Source of the DNA: Nocardia acididurans
GTDB lineage: Bacteria; Actinomycetota; Actinomycetes; Mycobacteriales; Mycobacteriaceae
Length of the DNA stretch: 64,000 bases
Assembly: GCF_016741815.1 (NCBI RefSeq)
Contig: NZ_JAERRJ010000006.1
Coordinates: 1 to 64,000 of the forward strand
Direction: 5' to 3'
Of this stretch, positions 1-6,997 are shown piece by piece (within the stretch, counting starts at the first letter, position 1; every line of letters begins with the position of its first letter). The notes under the pieces were generated by a model. The model was given only the letters and a program-made list of their open reading frames with translations. It searched no databases and had not been told where the DNA came from. The translations under genes and the position numbers were made by a program.

Positions 1-1
1 T

Positions 2-94
2 AAGCTCCAGCCATCGGAAAGGTCGGTCTCAACGTACCAGTTACGTCTGATTGCCCAACTGCTCGATGCCATCGCTCACAACAATATCGTGTGA
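2..94 (+). CDS. C-terminal fragment of an unidentified protein (left edge)
   Basis: An open frame runs in from the left edge and ends in TGA at 92-94. It reads as 30 residues of plausible amphipathic helix (QLRLIAQLLDAIAHNNIV at the end). Nothing in it identifies a family, and 30 codons in high-GC DNA is weak evidence. It is listed because the composition looks protein-like and no other gene competes for this end of the window. Confidence 0.3.
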   Translation, partial: KLQPSERSVSTYQLRLIAQLLDAIAHNNIV

Positions 95-554
95 CTTGTT
101 GTCACGCCTTTCCGTTGGGGATGACTCAAGGTGAGAATGAAGGGTCGACTACGCGCGACTGGCGGCCATGTACTGGAGTGCTGGGTGCTTTGCTGCAACT
201 GGACATCGGAGACCGATGCCCTGGTTGCACCGCCGTCCCTCCGAGCAACCCCTCTCCGCGCGTCGATCCCAAACCGCCGGACGTCAAACGCTGCCGGACC
301 GGCCGCGAACATGGCGCTCCACCGCAATATCGGCGGATATTCGCAGTTCACGGCGGGTAGGTGTTTGTGTAGATGCTGTACGTGCCGCCCCGGGGGCACT
401 TCCCGGTGCAGTTCACAGGGTTCACGCGGTATCGTCCCCCCGCGGCTTTGTCACGCTTTGTCGCAACTCGGCCGTAACTCGCTCCAGCCGCTCGCAGCGT
501 CTCGTGCTGGCTGTGGGTTCGAGCATCCTTCGCGATTCGGCGCGGGTTCAGCCC
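95..554. other. Non-coding stretch at the start of the accessory island
   Basis: About 460 bp with no convincing gene. Open frames exist on both strands but their translations are Arg/Pro/Cys-rich and look like GC shadows. The only structure seen is the left copy of the direct repeat at 329-397. Confidence 0.5.
329..397 (+). repeat. Left copy of a 69-bp imperfect direct repeat
   Basis: Matches 4197-4265 in the same orientation. The copies share a 23-bp left arm (two mismatches), a 17-bp middle that differs, a 21-bp identical right arm beginning GTAGATGCTGTACGTGCCGCC without its last base, and 8 more bp with one mismatch. Conserved arms around a variable 17-bp centre could be a recombination site or a duplicated promoter (GTTCAC, 18 bp, TAGATG). 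The pair brackets the island of broken genes. Confidence 0.65.
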
Positions 555-852
555 GGAGATGTTCGAAACAGCCGGAATGAGGCGCAGCGGTTCCTGTTGC
601 GCTACATCGGTGAAAACGCCGGTGGGAAAGGCGACGTTCTCAGCCGAGATGCGATCGAAGCTGGGATGCACGCGGGCTTCACTGAGGCTGAATTGGTGCG
701 GGGGGTGGAGCAGATGCACACGCCCGCCGATTCTCACGCGTAAGCTGGGCAAGGCGGACGGCTGGGATTGGTCGCTCGAGACCGAAGATTCCGCCCAAGA
801 ACCCAGAACGGCGGAAGTGGGATCTTCGGAACCCTCGGTGGAATCTTCGTAA
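555..852 (+). pseudogene. Frameshifted C-terminus of a winged-helix protein, perhaps a plasmid-type primase/ATPase
   Basis: The frame of 555-743 reads NSRNEAQRFLLRYIGENAGG and then LSRDAIEAGMHAGFTEAELV, then stops at TAA. The next frame continues as RKLGKADGWDWSLETEDSAQ and ends at 852. Read together with a one-base shift near 735-745 they make a helix-turn-helix followed by a W-x-W-S-L strand. That pattern closes many AAA-type replication or DNA-mobilisation ATPases of actinomycete plasmids and integrated elements, as I remember the family. The N-terminal catalytic part is absent, so this is a remnant. The family call is moderate; the frameshift is seen directly. Confidence 0.5.
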
Positions 853-920
853 GAGGGAAGGGCTGCCACGGGAGTCACGACTTGGGAAGGCCCCGGCGCG
901 GTTGCGAAGCGCAGAGGCTT

Positions 921-1157
921 CTAGCCCATCTCTTCCCGATACGCCGATGCGAGCCAGGCGCGAATGTTCCTCTCCGTGAAGTCGGCACCCTGCCGACGCG
1001 CTGCCGCGTGGTCGTCTGTTTCGGAGGCTTCCTCCAGCACCCCGTGATACGCGCCCCACATCGCGGTTGCGACGGCTCTAGCCAAGTGCGGCTCACAGTC
1101 CAGCTCTTCGACCATGTACCGCAACGCTTTTCGATACCCTGTTGCGTTCACTCGCAT
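921..1157 (-). CDS. Small uncharacterised protein, 78 aa
   Basis: ATG at 1157 is preceded on the minus strand by GGGAG at a normal distance (CTCTGGGAGAACAC then ATG), which supports the start. The product is acidic and helical, beginning MRVNATGYRKALRYMVEELD and with a tail RNIRAWLASAYREEMG. There is no signal peptide, membrane segment or recognised domain. It lies inside the decaying island, apart from other genes. I do not recognise the family; the clean ribosome binding site and protein-like composition are the case for it being real. Confidence 0.55.
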   Translation of the reverse strand: MRVNATGYRKALRYMVEELDCEPHLARAVATAMWGAYHGVLEEASETDDHAAARRQGADFTERNIRAWLASAYREEMG

Positions 1158-1406
1158 GTGTTCTCCCAGAGATGCGGAGAGCCCCGGTTGCGACTACAAC
1201 TGCATCGGCCTGCGGGCGCGAAGAACGGTTGTTCCGGGGGTCGTCCTGAAAGTGCAGAAAGGCAACGAGTTCCGTCGCTAGATTTCGATCATCGACGTAC
1301 CTCCTCCCTGCGGTTCCCGAGCATCAGAAGTGGCCTACTAAGTTGTGCTGCAACTCTTTTCAGGATCGATGTGCATGTATGCCCCAGTGCTCGTGCACAT
1401 CCCGCA
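1158..1406. other. Gene-free spacer in the island
   Basis: About 250 bp between two minus-strand genes. No coding frame of convincing composition, no strong inverted repeat and no RNA gene was seen. Confidence 0.4.
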
Positions 1407-1613
1407 TCACGCCCTGTCCGTTTGTCCGTGCGGTAGGTCTGGCCACGGCGGCGAATCGCGCCGGGCGAACGTCTCTTCCGGCGTCACGGTGACCACGTCC
1501 ATACGTCGAATCAGCTTGGCGGCAACCTTCCGGATCTGGGCTTGGTCCCACAGCAAACCCAACCCGGACACCTCAACCCGTACGTAACCCAAACACGTTG
1601 CCCTGTACCGCAC
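1407..1613 (-). pseudogene. Internally deleted paralogue of the protein at 58789-59124
   Basis: This 68-residue frame starts at GTG (1613) and contains LGYVRVEVSGLGLLWDQAQI and VVTVTPEETFAR. The intact 111-residue gene at 58789 has IGWLRSDVSGDLRDWDEGRI at its start and VITVSPEQTYAR near its end. In the short copy the two conserved blocks are joined almost directly, so roughly 50 residues of the middle (the part with VFDRLTDRPVHRLRMLV in the long copy) are missing. The family is an uncharacterised actinobacterial one. Its start overlaps the stop of the upstream frameshifted gene by one base (TAGTG), so the two once formed a coupled pair. A naturally short form cannot be excluded. Confidence 0.6.
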
Positions 1614-1797
1614 TAGGCCCCCAGCTGTTCGTCTGAGTCGTGGTCCGGGAACTCCGAGGTGGCGGGAGGCTGCGGAGGACGCACGAGCGGTCCCGGTAAC
1701 CGGGACTCGATGTAGACCCTCCGGTGTTGCCGTCGCCGTAGTCGTTGGTTTCCAGCCATCCGCCGGGGAAGCTGTAGATCCTTTTGCGTTCGGTCAT
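1613..1797 (-). pseudogene. Frameshifted small uncharacterised gene, first of a coupled pair
   Basis: From ATG at 1797 the frame reads MTERKRIYSFPGGWLETNDY then GDGNT, and thereafter becomes Ser/Arg/Thr-rich. Shifting one base at the ACCGGAGGG stretch (near 1718-1728) gives RVYIESRLPGPLVRPPQPPA and an acidic end DHDSDEQLGA, with stop TAG at 1615-1613. That stop overlaps the GTG of the next gene, exactly as expected for a real coupled gene, which argues that the shifted frame is the original one. A sequencing error would look the same. No function known. Confidence 0.55.
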
Positions 1798-2010
1798 GTC
1801 AGCCCCTGTCCGTGGTGAGGCAGTCCGGGGTTGAGACGATTGCACCAGCCCCGAACGCCTAGACCGACGCTAGGAACCGTGCAGGTCTCCAAGCCACATC
1901 TATGCCGAACTATGCCGAAATTGGTCTAATGCCTCGTTGGAATACTCATCGGAGCGGGACAATCGAGATGCGCAAGCATAGTTGCGCCTAGTCCGGATAG
2001 GAGTGTCATC
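1798..2010. promoter_or_regulatory. Divergent promoter region with a tandem 10-mer
   Basis: Lies between the minus-strand broken pair and the plus-strand DUF6879 operon. It contains CTATGCCGAA twice in perfect tandem at 1900-1909 and 1910-1919, one helical turn apart, 91 bp before the ATG at 2011. A tandem site of this period is a plausible operator for the XRE regulator encoded at 2843. AGGAG precedes the ATG at 2011. Confidence 0.4.
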
Positions 2011-2340
2011 ATGTTGTTGAAATTCCTGGGCAAAGGCGGTTCGGGCGACGGTGAGTGTCCGTCCCTGTACGCGACCGACACCAGCACCTACGTCGTTGTG
2101 GGCTGGAGGACCGAGACTCCGAGGACGGTCGAGATTCCGCATCTGCTGTTGGGTTTCGCAGAGCCGGATACCTTCGTTGGTGCCACCATGACCGATACCG
2201 GCCGAGGGACGTTCCTGGTGTCCGGCCGACCGATCACCGACAGTGAGACGGTGGTCCGGCTGGGCATGGAGCCCCACGAGACCGCTATCGAAGTGTCCAA
2301 GGCTGAGAGGACTTTCTACGGTGCTACTGCGGCAGCCTAG
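2011..2340 (+). CDS. Uncharacterised 109-aa protein, first gene of the XRE/DUF6879 operon
   Basis: Starts MLLKFLGKGGSGDGECPSLY and is rich in beta-forming segments (TSTYVVVGWRTE, TRGTFLVSG-like strands); no signal peptide or membrane helix. Small proteins of this type commonly sit directly before DUF6879 and XRE-DUF5753 genes in actinomycetes, but their function is not known to me. An AGGAG ribosome binding site precedes the ATG. Its 3' end overlaps the next gene by 20 bp, so translation of the two is probably coupled. It could be a partner or client of the downstream regulator. Confidence 0.8.
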   Translation: MLLKFLGKGGSGDGECPSLYATDTSTYVVVGWRTETPRTVEIPHLLLGFAEPDTFVGATMTDTGRGTFLVSGRPITDSETVVRLGMEPHETAIEVSKAERTFYGATAAA

Positions 2341-2839
2341 CCCCTGGCCTGAGCTGTTCAGGGAGGCCCGACACGAGGCATTCCACCTGGAGGTGAGGGA
2401 CACTTACTCCGTGCCCGCCGAATCAGAACCGTTGCGGCGGTTCCTGAACGGTGAACCACCAGTGCCGGAGTACGGCAAGCGGCCGTGGACAGAACTTGTT
2501 CAGGAGACCGTCAGTCGGGGCGTGCGAGTTACCCGTGTCCGGGTCGTCACCGAGCCGCATTCGGACTATCAGCGTTGGTTGCTGTCCATCACAGCAGGCA
2601 ATATCGAGGCAGGGGAAGACATTCGGTACCTGCCTCGGCACCTTGCTGGGAACGTGCCATCGGATGACTGGTGGTTGTTCGACGACGCGACGGTGGGTTT
2701 CAACCTGGTAGACGACGACGGGAAGCCCGCCGGTGCTGCCATCACCACAGACCCCGGCATAGCTGCGTACTGCCGAAGCGTGAAGGAAAAGCTTTGGCAA
2801 TCCGCAGTGTCCTTCCGGGAATACGCGGGTGAAGTCTGA
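2321..2839 (+). CDS. DUF6879 family protein
   Basis: GTG at 2321 is chosen because homologues begin shortly before the WPELFREARHEAFHLEVRD block. The 172-residue product carries the family pattern: LEVRDTY near the start, RVRVVTEPHSDYQRW in the middle, EDIRYLPRH, then DDWWLFDD and a late TDP. DUF6879 proteins are cytoplasmic and uncharacterised; they nearly always sit beside XRE-DUF5753 or DUF397 genes. Here the gene overlaps the upstream one by 20 bp and is followed after 3 bp by an XRE-DUF5753 regulator, so the three form one operon. Confidence 0.88.
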   Translation: MLLRQPSPWPELFREARHEAFHLEVRDTYSVPAESEPLRRFLNGEPPVPEYGKRPWTELVQETVSRGVRVTRVRVVTEPHSDYQRWLLSITAGNIEAGEDIRYLPRHLAGNVPSDDWWLFDDATVGFNLVDDDGKPAGAAITTDPGIAAYCRSVKEKLWQSAVSFREYAGEV

Positions 2840-2842
2840 CTG

Positions 2843-3703
2843 GTGGGTGATTCGGTACAACGACAGCGTGAAGCGCTCGGGGAACGTCTCCGAGCGCTTC
2901 GCCAGTCTGCCGGTCTTAGCGGTAGCGAGCTTGCCCGTAGAGCGGGCTGGCATCAGACCAGGGTTCCCAAGATCGAGTACGGCAAGACCAAGCCCTCAGT
3001 GGTCGATATTCAGCTCTGGTGCAAGCTCACCGGGGCTGAGGGTGAAATACCTGACCTGGTTGCGTCTCTGCGGAACATAGACGCTGCTTACCGTGAGTGG
3101 CGTCGAACCCTTAGCGGTGGGACCAAGCAGAAACAGCAGGAGATCTTGCGCCTGATGCAGCAGGCCAAGGTGATGCGGGTGTATCAGCCGTCGTTGATAC
3201 CAGGATTGCTTCAGACCGCCGAATACGCTTCGGTGATACTGCGGAGGTCCATCAAGTTCCACGGGATACCAGACGACCTGGAAGAGGGTGTAGCCAAACG
3301 CCTTGAGCGGCAGCAGGTTCTATACAGGGGCGACCACAGGTTTCACCTGTTGATGGGCGAGCAAGCCCTGTATAACGACGTCGGTGGAGACTCGGTGATG
3401 AGAGGACAGCTGGACCGGCTGCTTGCGGCAATGGGGTTGCCGCGAATCACGTTCGGGATTGTCCCCATGGGTACCGAACTTCCGATGCAGCTTACGAACT
3501 TCGTCATGTTCGATGAGCGACGGGTAACCGTCGAAGGGATTACCGCAGAGCTGACGATCACTCAGCCGCGAGAAATCAAGCTGTACCACCGAACGTTCGA
3601 TGTCTTGGCGGGTCAGTCCGTGACCGGGGAAGTGGCACGAGAGTTGATTCTCGAGGCTGCCAGCAGGCGAAACAACCTGTGCAAGAGGAAGTCCGGACCC
3701 TGA
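2843..3703 (+). CDS. XRE-family regulator with DUF5753 domain
   Basis: 286 residues from GTG 2843, 3 bp after the DUF6879 gene. The N-terminal 70 residues form a helix-turn-helix (LRALRQSAGLSGSELARRAG and then QTRVPKIEYGKTKPS). From about residue 95 to the end is the DUF5753 ligand or partner domain, with the diagnostic QPSLIPGLLQTAEYA and RLERQQVL segments. This architecture is typical of Streptomyces and Nocardia regulators that pair with DUF397 proteins; here the partner slot is taken by DUF6879. The tandem 10-mer at 1900-1919 is a candidate autoregulatory site. Confidence 0.92.
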   Translation: MGDSVQRQREALGERLRALRQSAGLSGSELARRAGWHQTRVPKIEYGKTKPSVVDIQLWCKLTGAEGEIPDLVASLRNIDAAYREWRRTLSGGTKQKQQEILRLMQQAKVMRVYQPSLIPGLLQTAEYASVILRRSIKFHGIPDDLEEGVAKRLERQQVLYRGDHRFHLLMGEQALYNDVGGDSVMRGQLDRLLAAMGLPRITFGIVPMGTELPMQLTNFVMFDERRVTVEGITAELTITQPREIKLYHRTFDVLAGQSVTGEVARELILEAASRRNNLCKRKSGP

Positions 3704-3838
3704 GCCAGGATGGGTGTGGGTCGGGTGTGTCGGATAGCAGGTCCGCTCGCTTCGATCGCCGCCGTCGTCGTTCATGCCGACACCGTTGTGTCTGAAAGCT
3801 GTTCGCGCCAATGCATTTCAGTCGACTCGCCTTGCGGC

Positions 3839-4175
3839 TCAGTACGAGGGCAGCAGGGTGAACATGTCGGTGTGGCGGGGTCGGACGACGGAGAAATGGC
3901 GTCGATCCGTGGTGGCTATGTGGGGCAGGTTTCGGCGTTCGGCCGCGGCTATGACCGAGGCGTCGGCTGTTCCCAGCGGCAGGTCTCGGTATTTGGCGAC
4001 GAGTTCGGCGATGCGGAGCCAGTCCGCCGCATGGACGGGCTCGACCGTGACGGCCAGGTCCCCGAGGAACCGCACTTCGGCTTCGGTCCCGAGTCGGGTG
4101 GCGATGAGGTAGGCGGGCTCGGTGATGACCAGGGTCGGTACGACGAGGGGGGCCGCGGTGGGTTTGGAGCAGGTG
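3839..4175 (-). pseudogene. VapC-type PIN domain toxin remnant, N-truncated and frameshifted
   Basis: The C-terminal part reads LPLGTADASVIAAAERRNLP, IATTDRRHFSVV and ends TDMFTLLPSY, the usual second half of a PIN ribonuclease with its acidic D-A-S site. Reading upstream without a start gives PLVVPTLVITEPAYLIATRL, still PIN-like. Before that the match jumps to another frame (HLLQTHRGP) across a run of six G at 4147-4152, so a homopolymer frameshift is likely. The first beta strand with the initial aspartate is missing: the right repeat (4197-4265) begins where it should lie. No antitoxin gene was found next to it. Confidence 0.6.
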
Positions 4176-4196
4176 CCGATGCCGTACTACCTGGAA

Positions 4197-4265
4197 ATCG
4201 GCGGAAATGCGCAGTTCACCACGCACCGGGTTGGTTGTAGATGCTGTACGTGCCGCCCTGGGGGC
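4197..4265 (+). repeat. Right copy of the 69-bp imperfect direct repeat
   Basis: Same orientation as 329-397, offset 3868 bp. The 21-bp arm starting at 4237 is identical in both copies. It abuts the truncated start of the VapC remnant, so the repeat may mark the junction where the island entered or where sequence was lost. Confidence 0.65.
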
Positions 4266-4442
4266 GCGAGTTCGACGCCGAGGCGGTTTCGACTCTACGT
4301 CGGTCCGCGACCGACCGACTCGAAATCGGACAGATCCGTTGAGGAACAGCCTCCGGACCAATATGAACCTGTCGGGAGCGGCAGGTTCAAATAGCTGTTA
4401 TGTTGCTGTCTTGCGACGGCTTTCCTAGGCGAGGAGGGAACG

Positions 4443-4655
4443 GTGGGGGCTCCGGTCGGTGTGCGGGTGTGGCGGGAACTGCTCGATCGGTTGATGGTCG
4501 TGTGTGGCCTTGACCCGCACTATCGGGAGTTTCTGTCGGTTGCTGACGGCTGGGGCCGTGACTTCATCGGGTCCAGTCTGCTCACCGCCTGCGATCACCT
4601 CTGGCTTATGGCGCACACCAAGGGGAATGCGGACGGGCGTGCGGCCGATGACTGA
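4443..4655 (+). CDS. Small protein with a SMI1/KNR4-like motif
   Basis: 70 residues from GTG 4443, with GGAGGG just upstream as ribosome binding site. LDPHYREFLSVADGWG followed by an LL-containing segment resembles the bacterial SMI1/KNR4 core (Y-R-x-F-L-x-V-x-N-G-W), a fold found in immunity proteins, but the match is short and the tail does not continue the domain. The stop overlaps the next gene's ATG by 8 bp (ATGACTGA), suggesting coupling with the membrane protein downstream. It could be a truncated immunity-type protein. Confidence 0.45.
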   Translation: MGAPVGVRVWRELLDRLMVVCGLDPHYREFLSVADGWGRDFIGSSLLTACDHLWLMAHTKGNADGRAADD

Positions 4656-5736
4656 CATCGCTGGTGATGCCGCACAGTTCTCGTCCCTGCCGCCGCTGCC
4701 TGTATTGCGCACGCCGACAGCGACATTCGTGGCGAGGGAGGAGACGGCGGATCAACTCCTTGCTGCCGTCGGTCGAGGGATTCGCAGACATCGCAATGTC
4801 CACGTGCTCATCTGGGCGATCTTCGGTGTGGCCCTGGCGTTATGGACGCTCAGCGACGGAGTTCGTGGAGCGATCGGCGTGCTGCTGGTCTTCGGAACGG
4901 TCGCAGGCACAGGCCGGCTGATCAGCCTGCGTTTGCGCGGATCCCGGCGCACCGGGATGCGGTGGGCCGCCGAGCCGGGCATGACGATGGAGCTCCTCGT
5001 CGGCAGCGACGCGATCGTTGTGCGCACGGTCAACGGGATCCGGCGAATCTCCTACGACAGCATGTCGGCTCTGACCGTGCGGCCTGAAGCGGTCGTGTTG
5101 TGTGTGAACAGAATCGAGTTCCTGGCGTTTCCGCGTGAACTCTTCACCGATGAATTGATCGACTACATCCGCACGCGGATGGACTCGCCAGAGGTGGCCA
5201 CCGCATCGGACCGGTTTCCGTTGCTGCCGCTGTTTCCGGAGCTGAAGAACTCGACGGCGAGCTGGGTGGCCGAATTCGATACCGCCGCCCGGCTGGCGAG
5301 GGAATGGGTTCGCCGGTGGACCGGTCGCCGGATGACGCGACTGGTGTGCGCGGTGCTCGTGGTCCTCGTGGTCGCCCGCATGATGTCCACCGGAGAAGTG
5401 GTGGCAGGCGCGGTTGCGGCAACCCTGGTTCTGCTCGTCTGCTGGGGTGTGTGGCGATTGTTCGTCCGCGCCTTCGTCTCGGCGCTGACCCGCTGGTTCC
5501 ACACCTTCGCCGCGCCGGGCATGCCGATGTCGATCCGAGTCGGTTCCGACGCTGTGGACATTCGAGTCGTGAACTCCCTCGGTCGATTGCGCTTCGACCG
5601 CATCACGGCGATCACGACCACTCCCGACACGGTCATGCTGCGGTTGGGGGGCTACGACTTCCTGATCTTTCCGCGCCCGTTGTTCCCCGACGAGGTAATC
5701 GACCATATGCGTGCGGGAATGGCCGGTCGGGAGTAA
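4648..5736 (+). CDS. Membrane protein made of two tandem YcxB-like units
   Basis: ATG 4648 is favoured over upstream starts because the first 48 residues of the longer frame overlap the 4443 gene and look non-coding. The 362-residue product repeats itself: each half has a pair of hydrophobic helices (VLIWAIFGVALALWTL; then VCAVLVVLVVARMM) followed by a cytosolic beta domain. The two beta domains align closely (GSDAIVVRTVNGIRRISYDS with GSDAVDIRVVNSLGRLRFDR; then FLAFPRELFTDELIDYIRTR with FLIFPRPLFPDEVIDHMRAG). This is the pattern of YcxB-like domains, whose function is unknown. Internal duplication is directly visible. Confidence 0.8.
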   Translation: MTDIAGDAAQFSSLPPLPVLRTPTATFVAREETADQLLAAVGRGIRRHRNVHVLIWAIFGVALALWTLSDGVRGAIGVLLVFGTVAGTGRLISLRLRGSRRTGMRWAAEPGMTMELLVGSDAIVVRTVNGIRRISYDSMSALTVRPEAVVLCVNRIEFLAFPRELFTDELIDYIRTRMDSPEVATASDRFPLLPLFPELKNSTASWVAEFDTAARLAREWVRRWTGRRMTRLVCAVLVVLVVARMMSTGEVVAGAVAATLVLLVCWGVWRLFVRAFVSALTRWFHTFAAPGMPMSIRVGSDAVDIRVVNSLGRLRFDRITAITTTPDTVMLRLGGYDFLIFPRPLFPDEVIDHMRAGMAGRE

Positions 5737-5909
5737 CAGGGCACGGTCGGCTTGTCGGCGCGGGGTCCGCTGTGTGGAGGATCCCGATGAATGGGATAGC
5801 ACGTATTCGATTCGGGTGACTAGCTGCTTCTGTGAGACGCGACACCCCCAATTCCGGTACTTGCGCATACCTGAAGTGGCGTTCGCCACGATGAAAGGCA
5901 TCTCCACAC

Positions 5910-6668
5910 ATGCGAATCCGTTCTCTTCGATTGTCTCTTGCGGTGATGGCGGCCGCGACCGCGGCTGTCACCGCCACCACCGGCGTCGCGTCGGCCGCTC
6001 CCGACTTCGGGAGTTCCGGCAGCAGCTCCGGGAGCAGCTCCGGCACCAGCGGCGGCGAAATGGTCATCACCCTGGTGCGCCATGCCGAGTCCGCCGGGAA
6101 CGTCTCCGGCCTGATCGACACCAAGGTGCCCGGGCCCGACCTGACCGTGCGCGGTCGGACGCAGGCGGACAATCTGGTCACCAACCTGGCCGACAAGAAG
6201 TTCGACTGTGCCTTCGCGTCCAATATGGTGCGTACCGAGCAGACTGCGGCGCCGACCGTTGCCAAGCGCAAGCTGGACCTCAACGTTCAGCCCGGTTTCC
6301 GGGAGATCGAGGCGGGCCAGTACGAGGGCACCCCGGAGCGAGAGGCGATGTCCGGGTACCTGCAGGCACCGATCAAGTGGCTATCCGGCGACCTGGCCGC
6401 ACGGATTCCGGGCTCCATCGACGGCAACGAGTTCGACGCCCGTGTCGACCAGGCGCTGCTCGCGGTGCAGGGCCGTAACTGCACCAGCCCGGTGATCTTC
6501 TCGCACGGCGGCACCATCATGTTCTGGTCCATGATGAACGCTGGCAACGCCGACCCGAGCAAGCTCGGCGCCGATCCGATGCGCAACGGCGGCCGCGTCG
6601 TCCTCAAGGGCAGCCCGCAGAAGGGCTGGACCATCATCGAGTGGGTCGGCCACCCGGACATCGGCTGA
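5910..6668 (+). CDS. Secreted histidine phosphatase (phosphoglycerate mutase-like)
   Basis: 252 residues. An N-terminal signal peptide (RR-containing start, hydrophobic helix, cleavage near ASA at about residue 29) is followed by a Ser/Gly linker at residues 34-49. The catalytic domain begins at residue 51 with LVRHAES (R57, H58 as phospho-acceptor), then R108 and the second histidine in FSHGGT (H199). The branch-1 histidine phosphatase fold removes phosphate from small molecules or glycans; the substrate here is unknown. Homologues are common exported proteins in Nocardia and Mycobacterium. A strong stem-loop 12 bp after the stop probably ends the transcript. Confidence 0.9.
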   Translation: MRIRSLRLSLAVMAAATAAVTATTGVASAAPDFGSSGSSSGSSSGTSGGEMVITLVRHAESAGNVSGLIDTKVPGPDLTVRGRTQADNLVTNLADKKFDCAFASNMVRTEQTAAPTVAKRKLDLNVQPGFREIEAGQYEGTPEREAMSGYLQAPIKWLSGDLAARIPGSIDGNEFDARVDQALLAVQGRNCTSPVIFSHGGTIMFWSMMNAGNADPSKLGADPMRNGGRVVLKGSPQKGWTIIEWVGHPDIG

Positions 6669-6680
6669 TTCACCCTTCCG

Positions 6681-6721
6681 CGCCCCGGATGCCATCGACG
6701 CGATCGATGGCATCCGGGGCG
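6681..6721 (+). terminator. Stem-loop terminator after the histidine phosphatase
   Basis: A perfect 18-bp stem (6681-6698 paired with 6704-6721) with a 5-nt loop, starting 12 bp after the stop. There is no U-run, which is usual for actinobacterial I-shaped terminators. Confidence 0.8.
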
Positions 6722-6997
6722 CGGTTGCGTCTCCGCCCTGGGTGCCCGCGGATCCGTCGTTCGGCAGCCGCGAAATCAGTCGCGCGGACCAAGGGCACAC
6801 TGATTCCGCTGTACGGGCTGTGATTACTAGACCGAGCTGTCGGCCGCATGTGCCCGATGGTTGCGGAATCGGTCTGGCGGGCAGGTGATTCCAGGATTGT
6901 TCACAGTGTGACCCACCGCGTCTTGACTCTGCTGAATCAAAATGATTCGATCTGAATCAGCACGGTTCCAGTGAATCAACCGAAGAAGGAGGCGACT
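6722..6997. promoter_or_regulatory. Promoter and probable operator of the XRE regulator
   Basis: Contains GAATCA-aaa-TGATTC, a perfect inverted repeat (6935-6949), followed by two further TGAATCA copies (about 6953-6959 and 6972-6978). The cluster lies directly upstream of GTG 6998 and of its GGAGG ribosome binding site, so autoregulation by the HTH protein is likely. The rest of the region shows nothing else. Confidence 0.5.

Noticed and set aside
500..540. GGGTTCGAGC-like segment resembling a tRNA T-arm
   Set aside because: No acceptor stem or other arms could be paired around it, and no tRNA was found elsewhere.
76..743. Several open frames of 90-190 aa near the left edge
   Set aside because: Apart from the winged-helix block after 555 they are Cys/Arg/Pro-rich and mutually exclusive; no start site is convincing.
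1900..1919. Tandem 10-mer as the start of a CRISPR or longer repeat array
   Set aside because: Only two units without spacers; no further copies follow.
6971..6997. Earlier GTG start for the XRE regulator
   Set aside because: The GGAGG site fits GTG 6998, and 6971 lies within the GAATCA operator cluster.
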